A stretch of 64,000 nucleotides of DNA from Streptomyces sp. SM10. GTDB lineage: Bacteria; Actinomycetota; Actinomycetes; Streptomycetales; Streptomycetaceae. The translations under genes and the position numbers were made by a program. Below the pieces are notes generated by a model, which was not told the DNA's origin, searched no databases, and worked only from the letters and a program-made list of their open reading frames with translations. The DNA is taken from contig NZ_NEUF01000186.1 of the NCBI RefSeq assembly GCF_002910915.1, positions 4,494 to 68,493 of the forward strand, written 5' to 3'. How positions within the stretch are numbered: position 1 is the stretch's first letter; each line of letters starts with the position of its first letter. Below, in pieces: positions 8,479 to 16,667 of this stretch.

Positions 8479-10305
8479 ATGGGGCACTACAAGTCGAATC
8501 TCCGCGACATCGAGTTCAACCTCTTCGAGGTCCTCGGGCGCGACAAGCTGTACGGCACCGGTCCGTTCGCGGAGATGGACGTCGACACCGCGAAGAGCAT
8601 CCTCGACGAGGTCACCCGCCTCGCGGAGAACGAGCTCGCCGACTCGTACGCCGACGCCGACCGCAACCCGCCGGTCTTCGACCCCGAGACGAACACCGCT
8701 CCCGTCCCGGCCTCCTTCAAGAAGTCGTACCAGGCGTTCATGGACTCCGAGTACTGGCGCCTGGGCCTCCCCGAGGAGATCGGCGGCACGACCTCCCCGC
8801 GCTCCCTGATCTGGGGTTACGCGGAGCTCCTGCTCGGCTCCAACCCGGCGGTCTGGATGTACTCCTCCGGCCCCGCGTTCGCCGGCATCCTCTTCGACGA
8901 GGGCAACGAGGCGCAGAAGAAGGTCGCCGAGATCGCCGTCGAGAAGCAGTGGGGCTCGACGATGGTCCTGACCGAGCCGGACGCCGGTTCGGACGTCGGC
9001 GCCGGCCGCACCAAGGCGGTGGAGCAGGAGGACGGCTCCTGGCACATCGAGGGTGTGAAGCGCTTCATCACCTCGGGCGAGCACGACATGTCCGAGAACA
9101 TCCTCCACTACGTCCTGGCGCGTCCCGAGGGCGCGGGCCCGGGCACCAAGGGCCTCTCCCTCTTCCTGGTCCCGAAGTTCCACTTCGACTGGACCACCGG
9201 CGAGCTCGGTGCGCGCAACGGCGTGTACGCGACGAACGTCGAGCACAAGATGGGCCTCAAGGCGTCGAACACCTGCGAGATGACCTTCGGCGACCAGCAC
9301 CCCGCCAAGGGCTGGCTGATCGGTGACAAGCACGACGGCATCCGCCAGATGTTCCGCATCATCGAGTTCGCCCGCATGATGGTCGGCACGAAGGCCATCG
9401 CGGCCCTCTCGGCGGGCTACCTCAACGCGCTGGAGTACGCCAAGGAGCGCGTCCAGGGCACCGACCTGTCGCAGTTCATGGACAAGACGGCCCCCAAGGT
9501 CACCATCACGCACCACCCCGACGTGCGCCGCTCCCTCATGACGCAGAAGGCGTACGCCGAGGGCATGCGCTCCCTCGTCCTGTACACCGCCTCCGTCCAG
9601 GACGCGATCCAGGTGAAGGAGGCCGCGGGCGAGGACTCCAAGGCGCTCAACGGCCTCAACGACCTGCTGCTGCCGATCGTGAAGGGCTACGGCTCCGAGA
9701 AGTCCTACGAGCAGCTCGCGCAGTCGCTCCAGACCTTCGGCGGCTCCGGTTACCTCCAGGAGTACCCGGTCGAGCAGTACATCCGTGACGCCAAGATCGA
9801 CACCCTCTACGAGGGCACGACGGCGATCCAGGGCCAGGACTTCTTCTTCCGGAAGATCGTCCGCGACCAGGGCGCCTCGCTCAACGCCCTCTCCGAGGAG
9901 ATCAAGAAGTTCCTCGCCGGCGCCCAGGACGCCGAGGAGCTGTCCGGCTCGCTGGACAACCTCGCCAAGGCCGCGGTGGACCTGGAGGCGATCGTCGGCA
10001 CGATGATCACCGACCTCACCGCGACCGGCGAGGACGTCAAGAACATCTACAAGGTGGGCCTCAACACCACCCGCCTGCTGATGGCCTCCGGCGATGTCGT
10101 CGTCGGCTACCTGCTGCTCAAGGGCGCGGTCGTCGCCTCCGAGAAGCTGCGCAACGCCTCGCCCAGGGACGTCGCCTTCTACCAGGGCAAGATCGCCGCG
10201 GCGAAGTTCTTCGCCGCGAACGTCCTGCCCGGCGTCTCCGCCGAGCGTGCGCTCGCCGAGACCGTCGACAACGGGCTGATGGAGCTGGACGAGGCCGCCT
10301 TCTAG
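8479..10305 (+). CDS. Acyl-CoA dehydrogenase
   Basis: FAD-dependent acyl-CoA dehydrogenase of 608 residues, the long form with an extra C-terminal helical domain after the normal fold. It introduces the first double bond in fatty or branched acyl-CoA breakdown. The flavin and substrate region includes [17 protein letters not shown] (about residue 160). The likely catalytic glutamate lies in [12 protein letters not shown] (about residue 447). The ATG start follows a GGAG at suitable distance. It appears monocistronic with a terminator after it. Codon use is strongly biased to C-ending codons, as in highly expressed genes. The acyl chain preferred is not visible from sequence. Confidence 0.95.
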   Translation: MGHYKSNLRDIEFNLFEVLGRDKLYGTGPFAEMDVDTAKSILDEVTRLAENELADSYADADRNPPVFDPETNTAPVPASFKKSYQAFMDSEYWRLGLPEEIGGTTSPRSLIWGYAELLLGSNPAVWMYSSGPAFAGILFDEGNEAQKKVAEIAVEKQWGSTMVLTEPDAGSDVGAGRTKAVEQEDGSWHIEGVKRFITSGEHDMSENILHYVLARPEGAGPGTKGLSLFLVPKFHFDWTTGELGARNGVYATNVEHKMGLKASNTCEMTFGDQHPAKGWLIGDKHDGIRQMFRIIEFARMMVGTKAIAALSAGYLNALEYAKERVQGTDLSQFMDKTAPKVTITHHPDVRRSLMTQKAYAEGMRSLVLYTASVQDAIQVKEAAGEDSKALNGLNDLLLPIVKGYGSEKSYEQLAQSLQTFGGSGYLQEYPVEQYIRDAKIDTLYEGTTAIQGQDFFFRKIVRDQGASLNALSEEIKKFLAGAQDAEELSGSLDNLAKAAVDLEAIVGTMITDLTATGEDVKNIYKVGLNTTRLLMASGDVVVGYLLLKGAVVASEKLRNASPRDVAFYQGKIAAAKFFAANVLPGVSAERALAETVDNGLMELDEAAF

Positions 10306-10328
10306 CCGCCCCGCCCCCTCCGACCACC

Positions 10329-10370
10329 GACAGCGCCGCCCCCGGAAACCGTCCGGGTGGCGGCGCTGTC
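10329..10370 (+). terminator. Acyl-CoA dehydrogenase terminator
   Basis: Inverted repeat of about 17 bp (10329-10345 with 10353-10370, one bulge) around a 7-base loop, starting 24 bases past the stop codon. Confidence 0.8.
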
Positions 10371-10438
10371 GTACGCCCCGGGTGCACCGGGCAGTGGCCG
10401 GGTGGCGGGCGCTGTCCTACGCCCCGGGCGCCCCGGGC
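10354..10438. repeat. Imperfect 45-bp tandem duplication after the terminator
   Basis: The right arm of the preceding terminator and its flank (from about 10354) recur with several differences from about 10399 to 10438. This looks like a local duplication that copied half the hairpin. Confidence 0.5.
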
Positions 10439-10526
10439 GCATGGCCGGATTCCGTCCGGGAGACGTCCGGACAGCGAACTCCTCCTGCCGGATTCCGGAC
10501 GCGCCGGCCTCGTTACAGTGAAGAGC

Positions 10527-11825
10527 ATGAGCTCTCCCCTCCGCTTCGACCGCGGCCACACCGACGATCTGATGGCCTTCCTGATGGCCGCACCCTCCCC
10601 GTACCACGCCGTGGCCGCTGCGGCGGCGCGGCTGGAGAAGGCCGGATTCCGGAAGGTCGAGGAGACGGACGCCTGGGACTCCACCACGGGCGGGAAGTAC
10701 GTCCTGCGGGGCGGCGCGATCGTGGCCTGGTACGTGCCGGAGGGCGCCGGCGCGCACACCTCGTTCCGGATCGTGGGCGCGCACACCGACTCCCCCAACC
10801 TGCGGGTCAAGCCGCTGCCCGACACGGGCGCGTACGGCTGGCGCCAGATCGCGGTCGAGATCTACGGCGGGACGCTCCTGAACACCTGGCTGGACCGGGA
10901 CCTCGGTCTGGCCGGCCGGATCTCGCTGCGCGACGGCACGCACCGACTGGTGAACATCGACCGGCCGCTGCTCCGGGTTCCCCAGCTGGCCGTGCACCTG
11001 GACCGGTCCGCCAACCCCGACGGCCTCAAGCTCGACCGCCAGAAGCACATGCAGCCGATCTGGGGACTGGGTGAGGTCGAGGAGGGCGACCTCATCCGCT
11101 TCGTCGCCGAGGAGGCGGGCGTCGAACCCGACGAGATCACCGGCTGGGACCTCATGCCGCACCCCGTCGAGCCGCCCGCCTACCTGGGCCGGGACCGCGA
11201 GCTCGTCGCCGGTCCGCGCATGGACAACCTGCTCTCGGTGCACGCCGCGACCGCCGCGCTCGCCGCCGTGGCCGCGCTGCCGGACGACGAACTGCCGTAC
11301 ATCCCCGTGCTGGCCGCCTTCGACCACGAGGAGAACGGCTCCCAGTCCGACACGGGCGCGGACGGCCCGCTCCTCGGCACGGTCCTGGAGCGCTCCGTCT
11401 TCGCCCGCGGCGGTTCGTACGAGGACCGGGCCCGGGCCTTCGCCGGCGCCGTCTGCCTCTCCTCGGACACCGGCCACGCCGTCCACCCCAACTACGCCGA
11501 GCGGCACGACCCGACGCACCACCCGGTGGTCAACGGCGGTCCGATCCTCAAGACCAACGTCAACATGCGGTACGCGACCGACGGCGGCGGCCGCGCCGTG
11601 TTCGCGGCGGCCTGCGAGAAGGCGGGCGTGCCCTGGCAGACGTTCGTCTCCAACAACTCGATGCCCTGCGGCACGACGATCGGCCCCATCACCGCGGCCC
11701 GGCACGGCATCCGGACCGTCGACATCGGTGTGGCGATCCTGTCGATGCACAGCGCGCGCGAACTGTGCGGCGCCGACGACCCCTACCTCCTGGCCAACTC
11801 GCTCACGGCGTTCCTCACCGACTGA
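10527..11825 (+). CDS. apeB: M18 family aminopeptidase
   Basis: Cytosolic di-zinc aminopeptidase of 432 residues that trims N-terminal, typically acidic, residues from peptides. Metal and catalytic motifs are in place: GAHTDSPNLRVKP near residue 86, AGPRMDNLLS near 229, FDHEENGSQSDTGA near 268, and an MHSARELCG histidine region near the C-terminus. The ATG at 10527 is preferred over an in-frame GTG three codons upstream. Length and order are typical of the M18 family. It stands alone, with the next gene about 100 bases downstream and behind its own ribosome-binding site. Confidence 0.93.
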   Translation: MSSPLRFDRGHTDDLMAFLMAAPSPYHAVAAAAARLEKAGFRKVEETDAWDSTTGGKYVLRGGAIVAWYVPEGAGAHTSFRIVGAHTDSPNLRVKPLPDTGAYGWRQIAVEIYGGTLLNTWLDRDLGLAGRISLRDGTHRLVNIDRPLLRVPQLAVHLDRSANPDGLKLDRQKHMQPIWGLGEVEEGDLIRFVAEEAGVEPDEITGWDLMPHPVEPPAYLGRDRELVAGPRMDNLLSVHAATAALAAVAALPDDELPYIPVLAAFDHEENGSQSDTGADGPLLGTVLERSVFARGGSYEDRARAFAGAVCLSSDTGHAVHPNYAERHDPTHHPVVNGGPILKTNVNMRYATDGGGRAVFAAACEKAGVPWQTFVSNNSMPCGTTIGPITAARHGIRTVDIGVAILSMHSARELCGADDPYLLANSLTAFLTD

Positions 11826-11928
11826 CTCCCGCCACCCCAACCGCCCTCACGGACATGGTTGTTGCCGGGCCGGGTACGCGACCCGTACACCGGCCCGGAC
11901 TCACCGGGCCGTCGAGGAGGCGGAAATC

Positions 11929-12150
11929 ATGGGACTCGGAGGATGCATTCTCCTGATCGGTGCCGGGGCGATTCTGGCGTTCGCCACCGACTGGGAAATG
12001 GATACCGTCAATGTCGACCTGGTCGGCTGGATCATGATGCTCGTCGGCCTCGTCGGGGTCTTCGTCTACGCGAGCATCGCGCGCCGCCGCCGCATGGTCG
12101 TGCCGCCCACCACCACGGTGGTCACGGAGGACGAACGCCGCTACCCGTAA
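11929..12150 (+). CDS. Small two-helix membrane protein (DUF6458-like)
   Basis: A 73-residue protein with two membrane segments (about 4-22 and 31-51), a basic cluster RRRR and a short polar C-terminal tail. A strong GAGGAGG ribosome-binding site precedes the ATG. The pattern MGLGGCILLIGAGAILAFA and the following VDLVGWIMMLVG resemble the DUF6458 family of actinobacterial small membrane proteins, whose function is unknown. A perfect hairpin follows it, shared with the convergent NHL protein gene. Confidence 0.82.
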   Translation: MGLGGCILLIGAGAILAFATDWEMDTVNVDLVGWIMMLVGLVGVFVYASIARRRRMVVPPTTTVVTEDERRYP

Positions 12151-12160
12151 CGGCACGTGA

Positions 12161-12202
12161 AAGCCCCGCCCGCCCGACACCTCCGTCGGGCGGGCGGGGC
12201 TT
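12161..12202. terminator. Bidirectional terminator
   Basis: A perfect 18-bp stem (12161-12178 with 12185-12202) with a 6-base loop sits between the convergent small membrane protein and NHL protein genes. Confidence 0.92.
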
Positions 12203-12215
12203 CGCGCACGGGCCG

Positions 12216-14066
12216 TCAGCCCTGCTCGTCCATCCCGGCCAGCACCAGCGGGAGCCTGGACGCCCCCGCCGCGGTGACGGTGACGGGAACGCCCCAGTCC
12301 TGCTGGTGCACATGGCAGGCCGGGTACTCGTTCGCCGGGTCGTCGTCGCAGGACGCCGCCATCGCGGACACGTGCAGCACGCCCTCGGTGTGCCCGTCCG
12401 CGAGGACCAGGCCGCGGCTCAGGTCCGTACCCGGGCCGGCCCCCTCGGCCAGCAGCTCCGGCGGGGTCGAGGAGACGAGCAGCCGGGTCGAGGGGCCGTA
12501 GCGCGTGTCCAGCTTCTGGCCGGCGGGCGCCTGGAAGACCACGTCCAGGCGCAGCGTCCCGGGGGCCACCTCGGTGGCCGCCCGCCGGGTGCGGTGGGCC
12601 CGGTCCGCGACGCGCACGGCCTCCTCGGGAAGCCGCAGCCGGGTCAGCCGGTGCCGTGCGGACTCGACGACCACCAGATCGCCGTCCACCAGCACCGCGT
12701 CGCTCGGCTCCCTCAGATCGGTGGCCAGCGTCGTGACCTCGCCGCTCTCCGGGTCGAAGCGCCGCAGGGCGTGGTTGTAGGTGTCGCTGACGGCGACGGA
12801 GCCGTCCGGGAGGGCGGTGACGCCCAGCGGGTGCTGGAGCAGCGCCTGGCCGGCCGGGCCGTCACGGTGACCGAAGTCGAAGAGGCCGGTACCGACGGCG
12901 GTGTGGACGGCGCCTTCCGGATCCACCCAGCGCAGCGCGGAGGTCTCCGAGTCGGCGACCCAGAGGCGGTCGCCGGCCGCGGCCAGGCCGGAGGGCTGCG
13001 CGAACCATGCCTCGCCGCCGGGCCCGTCGACCAGGCCCTCGTTGGTCGTCCCCGCGGCCACCCCCACCATGTCCTGCCCGGGGTCGTACGTCCACAGCTG
13101 GTGCACGCCGGCCATCGCGATCCACAGCCGGTCGCCGAACCAGGCGATGTCCCACGGCGACGACAGGTCCACCTCCGTGGCGGGACCGCTCGTGGCGGAG
13201 CCCTGCCACCACTGGCGGCCGGTCCCGGCGAGCGTGGTCGTCACCCCCGTCGCGGGGTCGAGCGCCCTGATCGCGTGATTGACCGTGTCGGCGACGGCGA
13301 TCCGGCCGTCGGGCAGGAAGGCAAGGCCCTGCGGCTCGCTGAACCGGGCCTCGTCGGGGCCGCCGTCCGCGAATCCGCGCTCACCGGCACCGAAGTGACC
13401 CCGCACGGTCTCGCCGTCGGCGTCGAGCTCGACCAGGCGGTGGCGGGTGGTGTCCGAGACCAGGAAGCCGCCGTCGGGCAGGACGAGCGCCTTGCCGGGG
13501 AAACGCAGATGCGTGGCGACCGGCTCCGGGGCGACGTACGGACCGTCGCCACGGCGCAGGGTGCCCTTCGCGGCGTGCTCGGTCTCCAGCTCCTCGACCA
13601 GCTTCCCGATCGCGTGGGCGTGCCCCTCGCCGGCGTGCTGGGCGACGACGTACCCCTCGGGGTCCACGACGACGAGCGTGGGCCAGGCCCGGACGGCGTA
13701 CTGCTTCCAGGTGGCGAGCTCGGGATCGTCGAGAACCGGGTGGTGCACCTCGTACCGCTCGACGGCGTCGACCACGGCCTGGTGCTCCGCCTCGTGCACG
13801 AACTTCGGCGAGTGGACACCGATGATCACCACGGTGTCGCGGTGCTTTTCCTCCAGCTCACGCAGCTCATCGAGCACATGCAGACAGTTCACACAGCAGA
13901 ACGTCCAGAAATCCACAACAACGCACTTACCCCGCAGGTCAGCGAGGGTGAGATCTTTCCCGCCGGTGTTCAGCCAACCACCCTTGCCGATCAGCTCGGG
14001 GGCACGGACACGGGCACGCTTGCGGGGTGCGGGCGCGGGGGTGGGCGCCGGGGCAGCATCGTTCAT
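12216..14066 (-). CDS. Thioredoxin-fold / NHL-repeat protein with substituted 5' end
   Basis: Protein of 616 residues. An N-terminal thioredoxin/TlpA-like domain (about 25-165) has the redox motif CCVNC near residue 55. An NHL beta-propeller (about 180-490) and a C-terminal domain of about 110 residues follow. No export signal is visible, so it is probably cytosolic; the role is unknown, perhaps thiol-disulfide chemistry. The first 50 or so codons were apparently brought in by an integrative element. The likely original start (15926-16037) is stranded beyond the element and joins this body in frame at the shared bases 13906-13915. The junction keeps the CxxC motif intact, so the gene probably still works. 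Confidence 0.92.
   Translation of the reverse strand: MNDAAPAPTPAPAPRKRARVRAPELIGKGGWLNTGGKDLTLADLRGKCVVVDFWTFCCVNCLHVLDELRELEEKHRDTVVIIGVHSPKFVHEAEHQAVVDAVERYEVHHPVLDDPELATWKQYAVRAWPTLVVVDPEGYVVAQHAGEGHAHAIGKLVEELETEHAAKGTLRRGDGPYVAPEPVATHLRFPGKALVLPDGGFLVSDTTRHRLVELDADGETVRGHFGAGERGFADGGPDEARFSEPQGLAFLPDGRIAVADTVNHAIRALDPATGVTTTLAGTGRQWWQGSATSGPATEVDLSSPWDIAWFGDRLWIAMAGVHQLWTYDPGQDMVGVAAGTTNEGLVDGPGGEAWFAQPSGLAAAGDRLWVADSETSALRWVDPEGAVHTAVGTGLFDFGHRDGPAGQALLQHPLGVTALPDGSVAVSDTYNHALRRFDPESGEVTTLATDLREPSDAVLVDGDLVVVESARHRLTRLRLPEEAVRVADRAHRTRRAATEVAPGTLRLDVVFQAPAGQKLDTRYGPSTRLLVSSTPPELLAEGAGPGTDLSRGLVLADGHTEGVLHVSAMAASCDDDPANEYPACHVHQQDWGVPVTVTAAGASRLPLVLAGMDEQG
13906..13915. repeat. attL: Left attachment-site core of the decayed element
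   Basis: The 10 bases CAGAAATCCA recur exactly at 15916-15925. They mark where the body of the NHL gene meets element-borne sequence. The two copies head a pair of ungapped 113-base repeats (13906-14018 and 15916-16028), about 73 percent identical by eye. Confidence 0.75.
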
Positions 14067-14140
14067 CCTTCAAGCTTGCCATCCTGGTATGAACGTCGGA
14101 TCACACGCGTTCGGCAGGACCTACGACAGGGGAGCGAAGG

Positions 14141-14374
14141 TTGGCTACGGACGAGGGCGAGACGACTGCCGGCGAGACGGCGCGGACGGTGCAGGGGCTC
14201 ATGGCGCTGCCGGGGCGGGTGGAGGGCCGTAGGGAGGTGTTCGCCGGATGCGTGGCGGAGGTCGTCCGGGTCCTCGGGCTCGATGTCGTTCACAAGGACG
14301 CGGCCGTGGCGATAGCCCGGTCCCATCCGGACGAGTACATCCGCCACCGCGTGGAACACCAGGTCGGTGACTGA
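14141..14374 (+). CDS. Small protein of the decayed element, function unknown
   Basis: Possible 77-residue acidic protein starting at a TTG with an AGGGGAGCGAAGG-like ribosome-binding stretch just upstream. Third-position G+C is high, supporting coding. I recognise no domain. It lies inside the element, reads away from the NHL gene, and its stop is five bases from the convergent DUF7848-like frame. It may be a truncated remnant, since the element around it has lost sequence. Confidence 0.45.
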   Translation: MATDEGETTAGETARTVQGLMALPGRVEGRREVFAGCVAEVVRVLGLDVVHKDAAVAIARSHPDEYIRHRVEHQVGD

Positions 14375-14379
14375 CACCC

Positions 14380-14565
14380 TCACTGGGCGCGCTCGACCAC
14401 GGCGACTTCCGAGAACTCGCGCAGGAAGGTCATGTGCCCGGTCCGGCCCGTGTGCCCGATGCACATGTCCGTGCACACGTCCGCGTCCCCGGTCGGTGCG
14501 GCAGTCCACTGGCAGTCCGGGTTCAACGTCGGCAGTCCAAAAACGGAGCCGCACCCAGGGCGCAT
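14380..14565 (-). CDS. DUF7848-like small Cys/His protein
   Basis: Frame of 61 residues with spaced cysteines (DCQW, CTDMC) and the run GHTGRTGHMTFLREF followed by a short VAVVER tail. This resembles the DUF7848 small proteins common in Streptomyces mobile elements and next to whi/bld-type regulators. The N-terminus is poorly defined, without a clear ribosome-binding site, and may be truncated. The Cys/His spacing suggests metal binding, but no function is established. Confidence 0.5.
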   Translation of the reverse strand: MRPGCGSVFGLPTLNPDCQWTAAPTGDADVCTDMCIGHTGRTGHMTFLREFSEVAVVERAQ

Positions 14566-14623
14566 TTTCCGAGCTGGGGCCGGGGTCGCGGTGAGGGCTG
14601 CGCCTGAACTTTGGACTTCCCGG

Positions 14624-14727
14624 GTGACGAAGTGACGGAATGACGATTAGTTCTGATCCACTCATGGAAACAACAACACTTCTATGAGGGGTAACCGGGG
14701 GAGAGCGTCATTTCGTCACTTCGTCAC
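14624..14727. repeat. 22-bp inverted repeat with 8-bp iterations
   Basis: Arms at 14624-14645 and 14706-14727 match at 21 of 22 positions across a 60-base spacer. The right arm contains three head-to-tail copies of an 8-base CGTCAYTT-like unit. A second 9-bp inverted pair (ggggtaacc at 14688-14696, ggttacccc at 14754-14762) interleaves with it. It lies past the 3' end of the integrase gene and may be an operator, an origin or transfer relic, or a terminator. Confidence 0.7.
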
Positions 14728-14767
14728 GCGTGTCCGCTGCCGACAGCTGGAAGGGTTACCCCGGTGC

Positions 14768-15872
14768 TCAGGCGGCGCTGTCGGTTCCCAGCTTCGCCCA
14801 ATGAATCTGGATGCGTTGCTCAGGGATGATCCGCTGTCCGCGCACTCCCTTGGTCACTTCAACCCTGTCTATGGCGAGTGACAACCGGCCGCGCCGATCT
14901 TCGTTCGTCGCCTCGGTCCACGCCTCACGCAGGATGAGGCCGTCAAGCATCGGTGACACGTCCACGGACGGCATGGGGAGCGGCCGCCGCTTTCCTGCGT
15001 GTACGAACGTCCTGGATTCCAAGGTGCGGATGATCTGTTCACGCTCTCCGACGGTGATGATCCCCTCGCCGATCTCGACGGTGTCCAGAGTCTCGGGATC
15101 GCGGTACGGGAAGACCCTGCCCGTGTACTTCCGCTCGCCGTCGTCCGTCTCGACGGTCTCGGTCTCCGGCATCAGGCCGGCGAGCGCAGGAGAGCGCAGG
15201 AGCTGCACGATGCTGGCCGCGTTCCACTGCCCGCCCCTGGGCGAAAGGACCTCGTACTCGTTGAGAAGTCGGGCGATCTTGACCAGCGAAGTCCCGGCGA
15301 GCGCTTCATCCGCGATGAGACGGGCGTAGACGGCGTGCTCCGGGTCATGGACGAGCTTCTTGGTCTGCGGGTCGATGAGCAGCCCGTACGGAGGCTGCCC
15401 GCCGATCCACTGGCCCTTGCTGCGTAGGTAGCGCTTGGCATGGCCGACGCGTGTGCCGAGATTCTTCGACTCGGATCGGGCGAGTTCGGCGAGCATAGCC
15501 ACGACCATGCGCGCCGAGTCGTTCGAAGTGTCGAGACCGTCAACCACCGAGACGAGACGGCCGCCGGCCTTCTCGATGTCGTCCAGCACTTTGCCGACCT
15601 GGCCGATGCCCTTGCGGGACAGGCGGTCCAGTTTCCAGACGATCAGCGTGCCCACGACGCCCGCCGTGACGGCCGCCAGCGCGGCGTCGAAGCCTTTGCG
15701 CTCAACGGTCTTGTAGCCGGAGCGCCCTCTGTCTATGTGGACCTTGCGGACGGTCAGTCCGTTGCGTTCGGCCCAGGCACGGCAGTCGGCTTCCTGCCGT
15801 TCGATTGCGGTCTTGTCCGTCCCGGTCAAGAGACAGGCGGAGGTATAGGTCACAGATCGCGTCTTGGTACAC
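14768..15872 (-). pseudogene. int: Serine integrase, frameshifted and internally deleted
   Basis: Site-specific serine recombinase remnant. From the GTG at 15872 one frame encodes a good resolvase N-terminus (LYLRLSLDRDG) with the catalytic arginine and serine. An extra base at about 15815-15818 then shifts the sequence, and the rest of the domain continues in another frame (DKTAIERQ, IVWKLDRLSR, RMVVAMLAELARSES). In the longer open frame the catalytic serine reads as cysteine in YTSAC, which is best explained by the shift. Further on, the recombinase domain passes almost directly from MLDGLI to LREAWTEA. The zinc ribbon and coiled coil normal for large serine integrases are therefore missing. 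The enzyme should be inactive. Confidence 0.85.
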
Positions 15873-15914
15873 ACACTGAGTTTGACGAAGAGTTCGGTGG
15901 TTCGTTGTCGATTT

Positions 15915-16037
15915 TCAGAAATCCAGGATGACAATGCGTCCCGGCAGGTCAGCAACGGTGTACTGCCGGTCGCCTGTATTGAGCCAGCCGCCCTTGCCGA
16001 TCAGTTCGGGGGCGCGGACACGTGCACGTGCTGTCAT
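15915..16037 (-). pseudogene. Stranded original 5' end of the NHL/thioredoxin gene
   Basis: A 40-codon fragment starting ATG at 16037. Its RARVRAPELIGKGGWLNTG is identical to the start of the intact protein, and the following stretch then diverges (TVADLPGRIVILDF). At the att core it runs into a stop within element sequence. Joined at the shared 10 bases to the gene body, it would read on in frame into WTFCCVNC. I therefore take it as the pre-insertion start. Confidence 0.85.
15916..15925. repeat. attR: Right attachment-site core of the decayed element
   Basis: Exact second copy of the 10-base CAGAAATCCA found at 13906-13915, at the junction of element sequence with the stranded 5' fragment of the NHL gene. 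Confidence 0.75.
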
Positions 16038-16101
16038 GCCACAAGTCAACAGCACCGTGGCGTGCGCGCATTCCGGTGAAGGGTCGGGGAACCTGTGATC
16101 C

Positions 16102-16596
16102 ATGAGACTTCTCGTACGTGAGCGGCTGCTCGGCATCGGCGACGACTACTGGATCGAGGACGCGGACGGGCACAAGCTCTTCCTCGTCGACGGCAAGGCC
16201 ATGCGCGTCCGCGACACCTTCGAGTTGAAGGACACGGACGGCCGGGTGCTGGTGGAGATCCGCCAGAAGCTGATCAGCCTGCGCGACACCATGCTGATCG
16301 AGCGGAACGGCGAGGAGCTCGCCAAGGTCAAGAAGAAGCGGCTCTCGCTCCTGCGCAACCACTACCGGGTGACCCTGGTGGACGGCACCGAGCTGGACGT
16401 CAGCGGCAAGATCCTGGACCGCGAATTCGCCATCGACTACGACGGCGAGCTCCTGGCACAGATCTCCCGGCGCTGGCTGAGCGTCCGCGACACCTACGGC
16501 GTCGACATCGTCAGGGAGGACGCCGACGTACCCCTGCTCATCGCGGTGGCCGTGGGCGTGATCGCCCTGGGGGACAAGGAGCACGGGGACGACTGA
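16102..16596 (+). CDS. LURP-one-related (tubby/scramblase-fold) protein
   Basis: Cytosolic protein of 164 residues made almost wholly of repeated beta-hairpin units (DADGHKLFLVDGKAMRV, DTDGRVLVEIRQKLI, NGEELAKVKKKRL). This is typical of the LURP-one-related family, whose fold resembles tubby C-terminal and phospholipid scramblase domains. The C-terminus has a short hydrophobic segment (PLLIAVAVGVIAL). Function in bacteria is not known; membrane or lipid association is an inference from the fold. It begins about 65 bases beyond the displaced NHL gene start, so the element has separated this gene from its former divergent neighbour only slightly. It converges on the nitrilase gene across a parS-bearing palindrome. 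Confidence 0.87.
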   Translation: MRLLVRERLLGIGDDYWIEDADGHKLFLVDGKAMRVRDTFELKDTDGRVLVEIRQKLISLRDTMLIERNGEELAKVKKKRLSLLRNHYRVTLVDGTELDVSGKILDREFAIDYDGELLAQISRRWLSVRDTYGVDIVREDADVPLLIAVAVGVIALGDKEHGDD

Positions 16597-16620
16597 CCGT
16601 CCCCGCACCCCCGGAGACAC

Positions 16621-16654
16621 CGGTGGCCCGGTTTCACGTGAAACCGGGCCACCG
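16621..16654. terminator. 34-bp perfect palindrome with a parS at its centre
   Basis: Every base from 16621 to 16654 pairs symmetrically about the parS centre. It lies between two convergent genes and so probably terminates both, besides binding ParB. Confidence 0.85.
16631..16644. other. parS: parS ParB-binding site (perfect)
   Basis: Exact GTTTCACGTGAAAC, the Streptomyces parS consensus, at the centre of a convergent-gene palindrome. Confidence 0.9.
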
Positions 16655-16667
16655 TGGTGCGTGGGGC

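Larger units (their letters stand above)
13916..15915. mobile_element. Decayed serine-integrase element inserted in the NHL gene
   Basis: About 2.0 kb bounded by exact 10-base copies that lie in frame inside the thioredoxin coding region. It carries a substitute 5' end for the interrupted gene, one or two small unrecognised genes, a 22-bp inverted repeat and a broken serine integrase gene. Its small size and the double lesion in the integrase say it is a remnant. Serine integrases commonly target conserved coding genes, and some elements restore the gene end they displace, as seems to have happened here. Whether it derives from a phage or a conjugative element is not visible. Confidence 0.8.

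Noticed and set aside
11859-14315. An 818-residue plus-strand frame over the NHL gene
   Set aside because: A shadow of the minus-strand gene, with no domain and no ribosome-binding site; it also runs through the terminator and the neighbouring small gene.
14768-15955. A serine integrase that uses cysteine as its nucleophile (YTSAC)
   Set aside because: The neighbouring frame encodes the normal LYLRLS motif directly over the same bases, so a one-base insertion explains it better than new chemistry.
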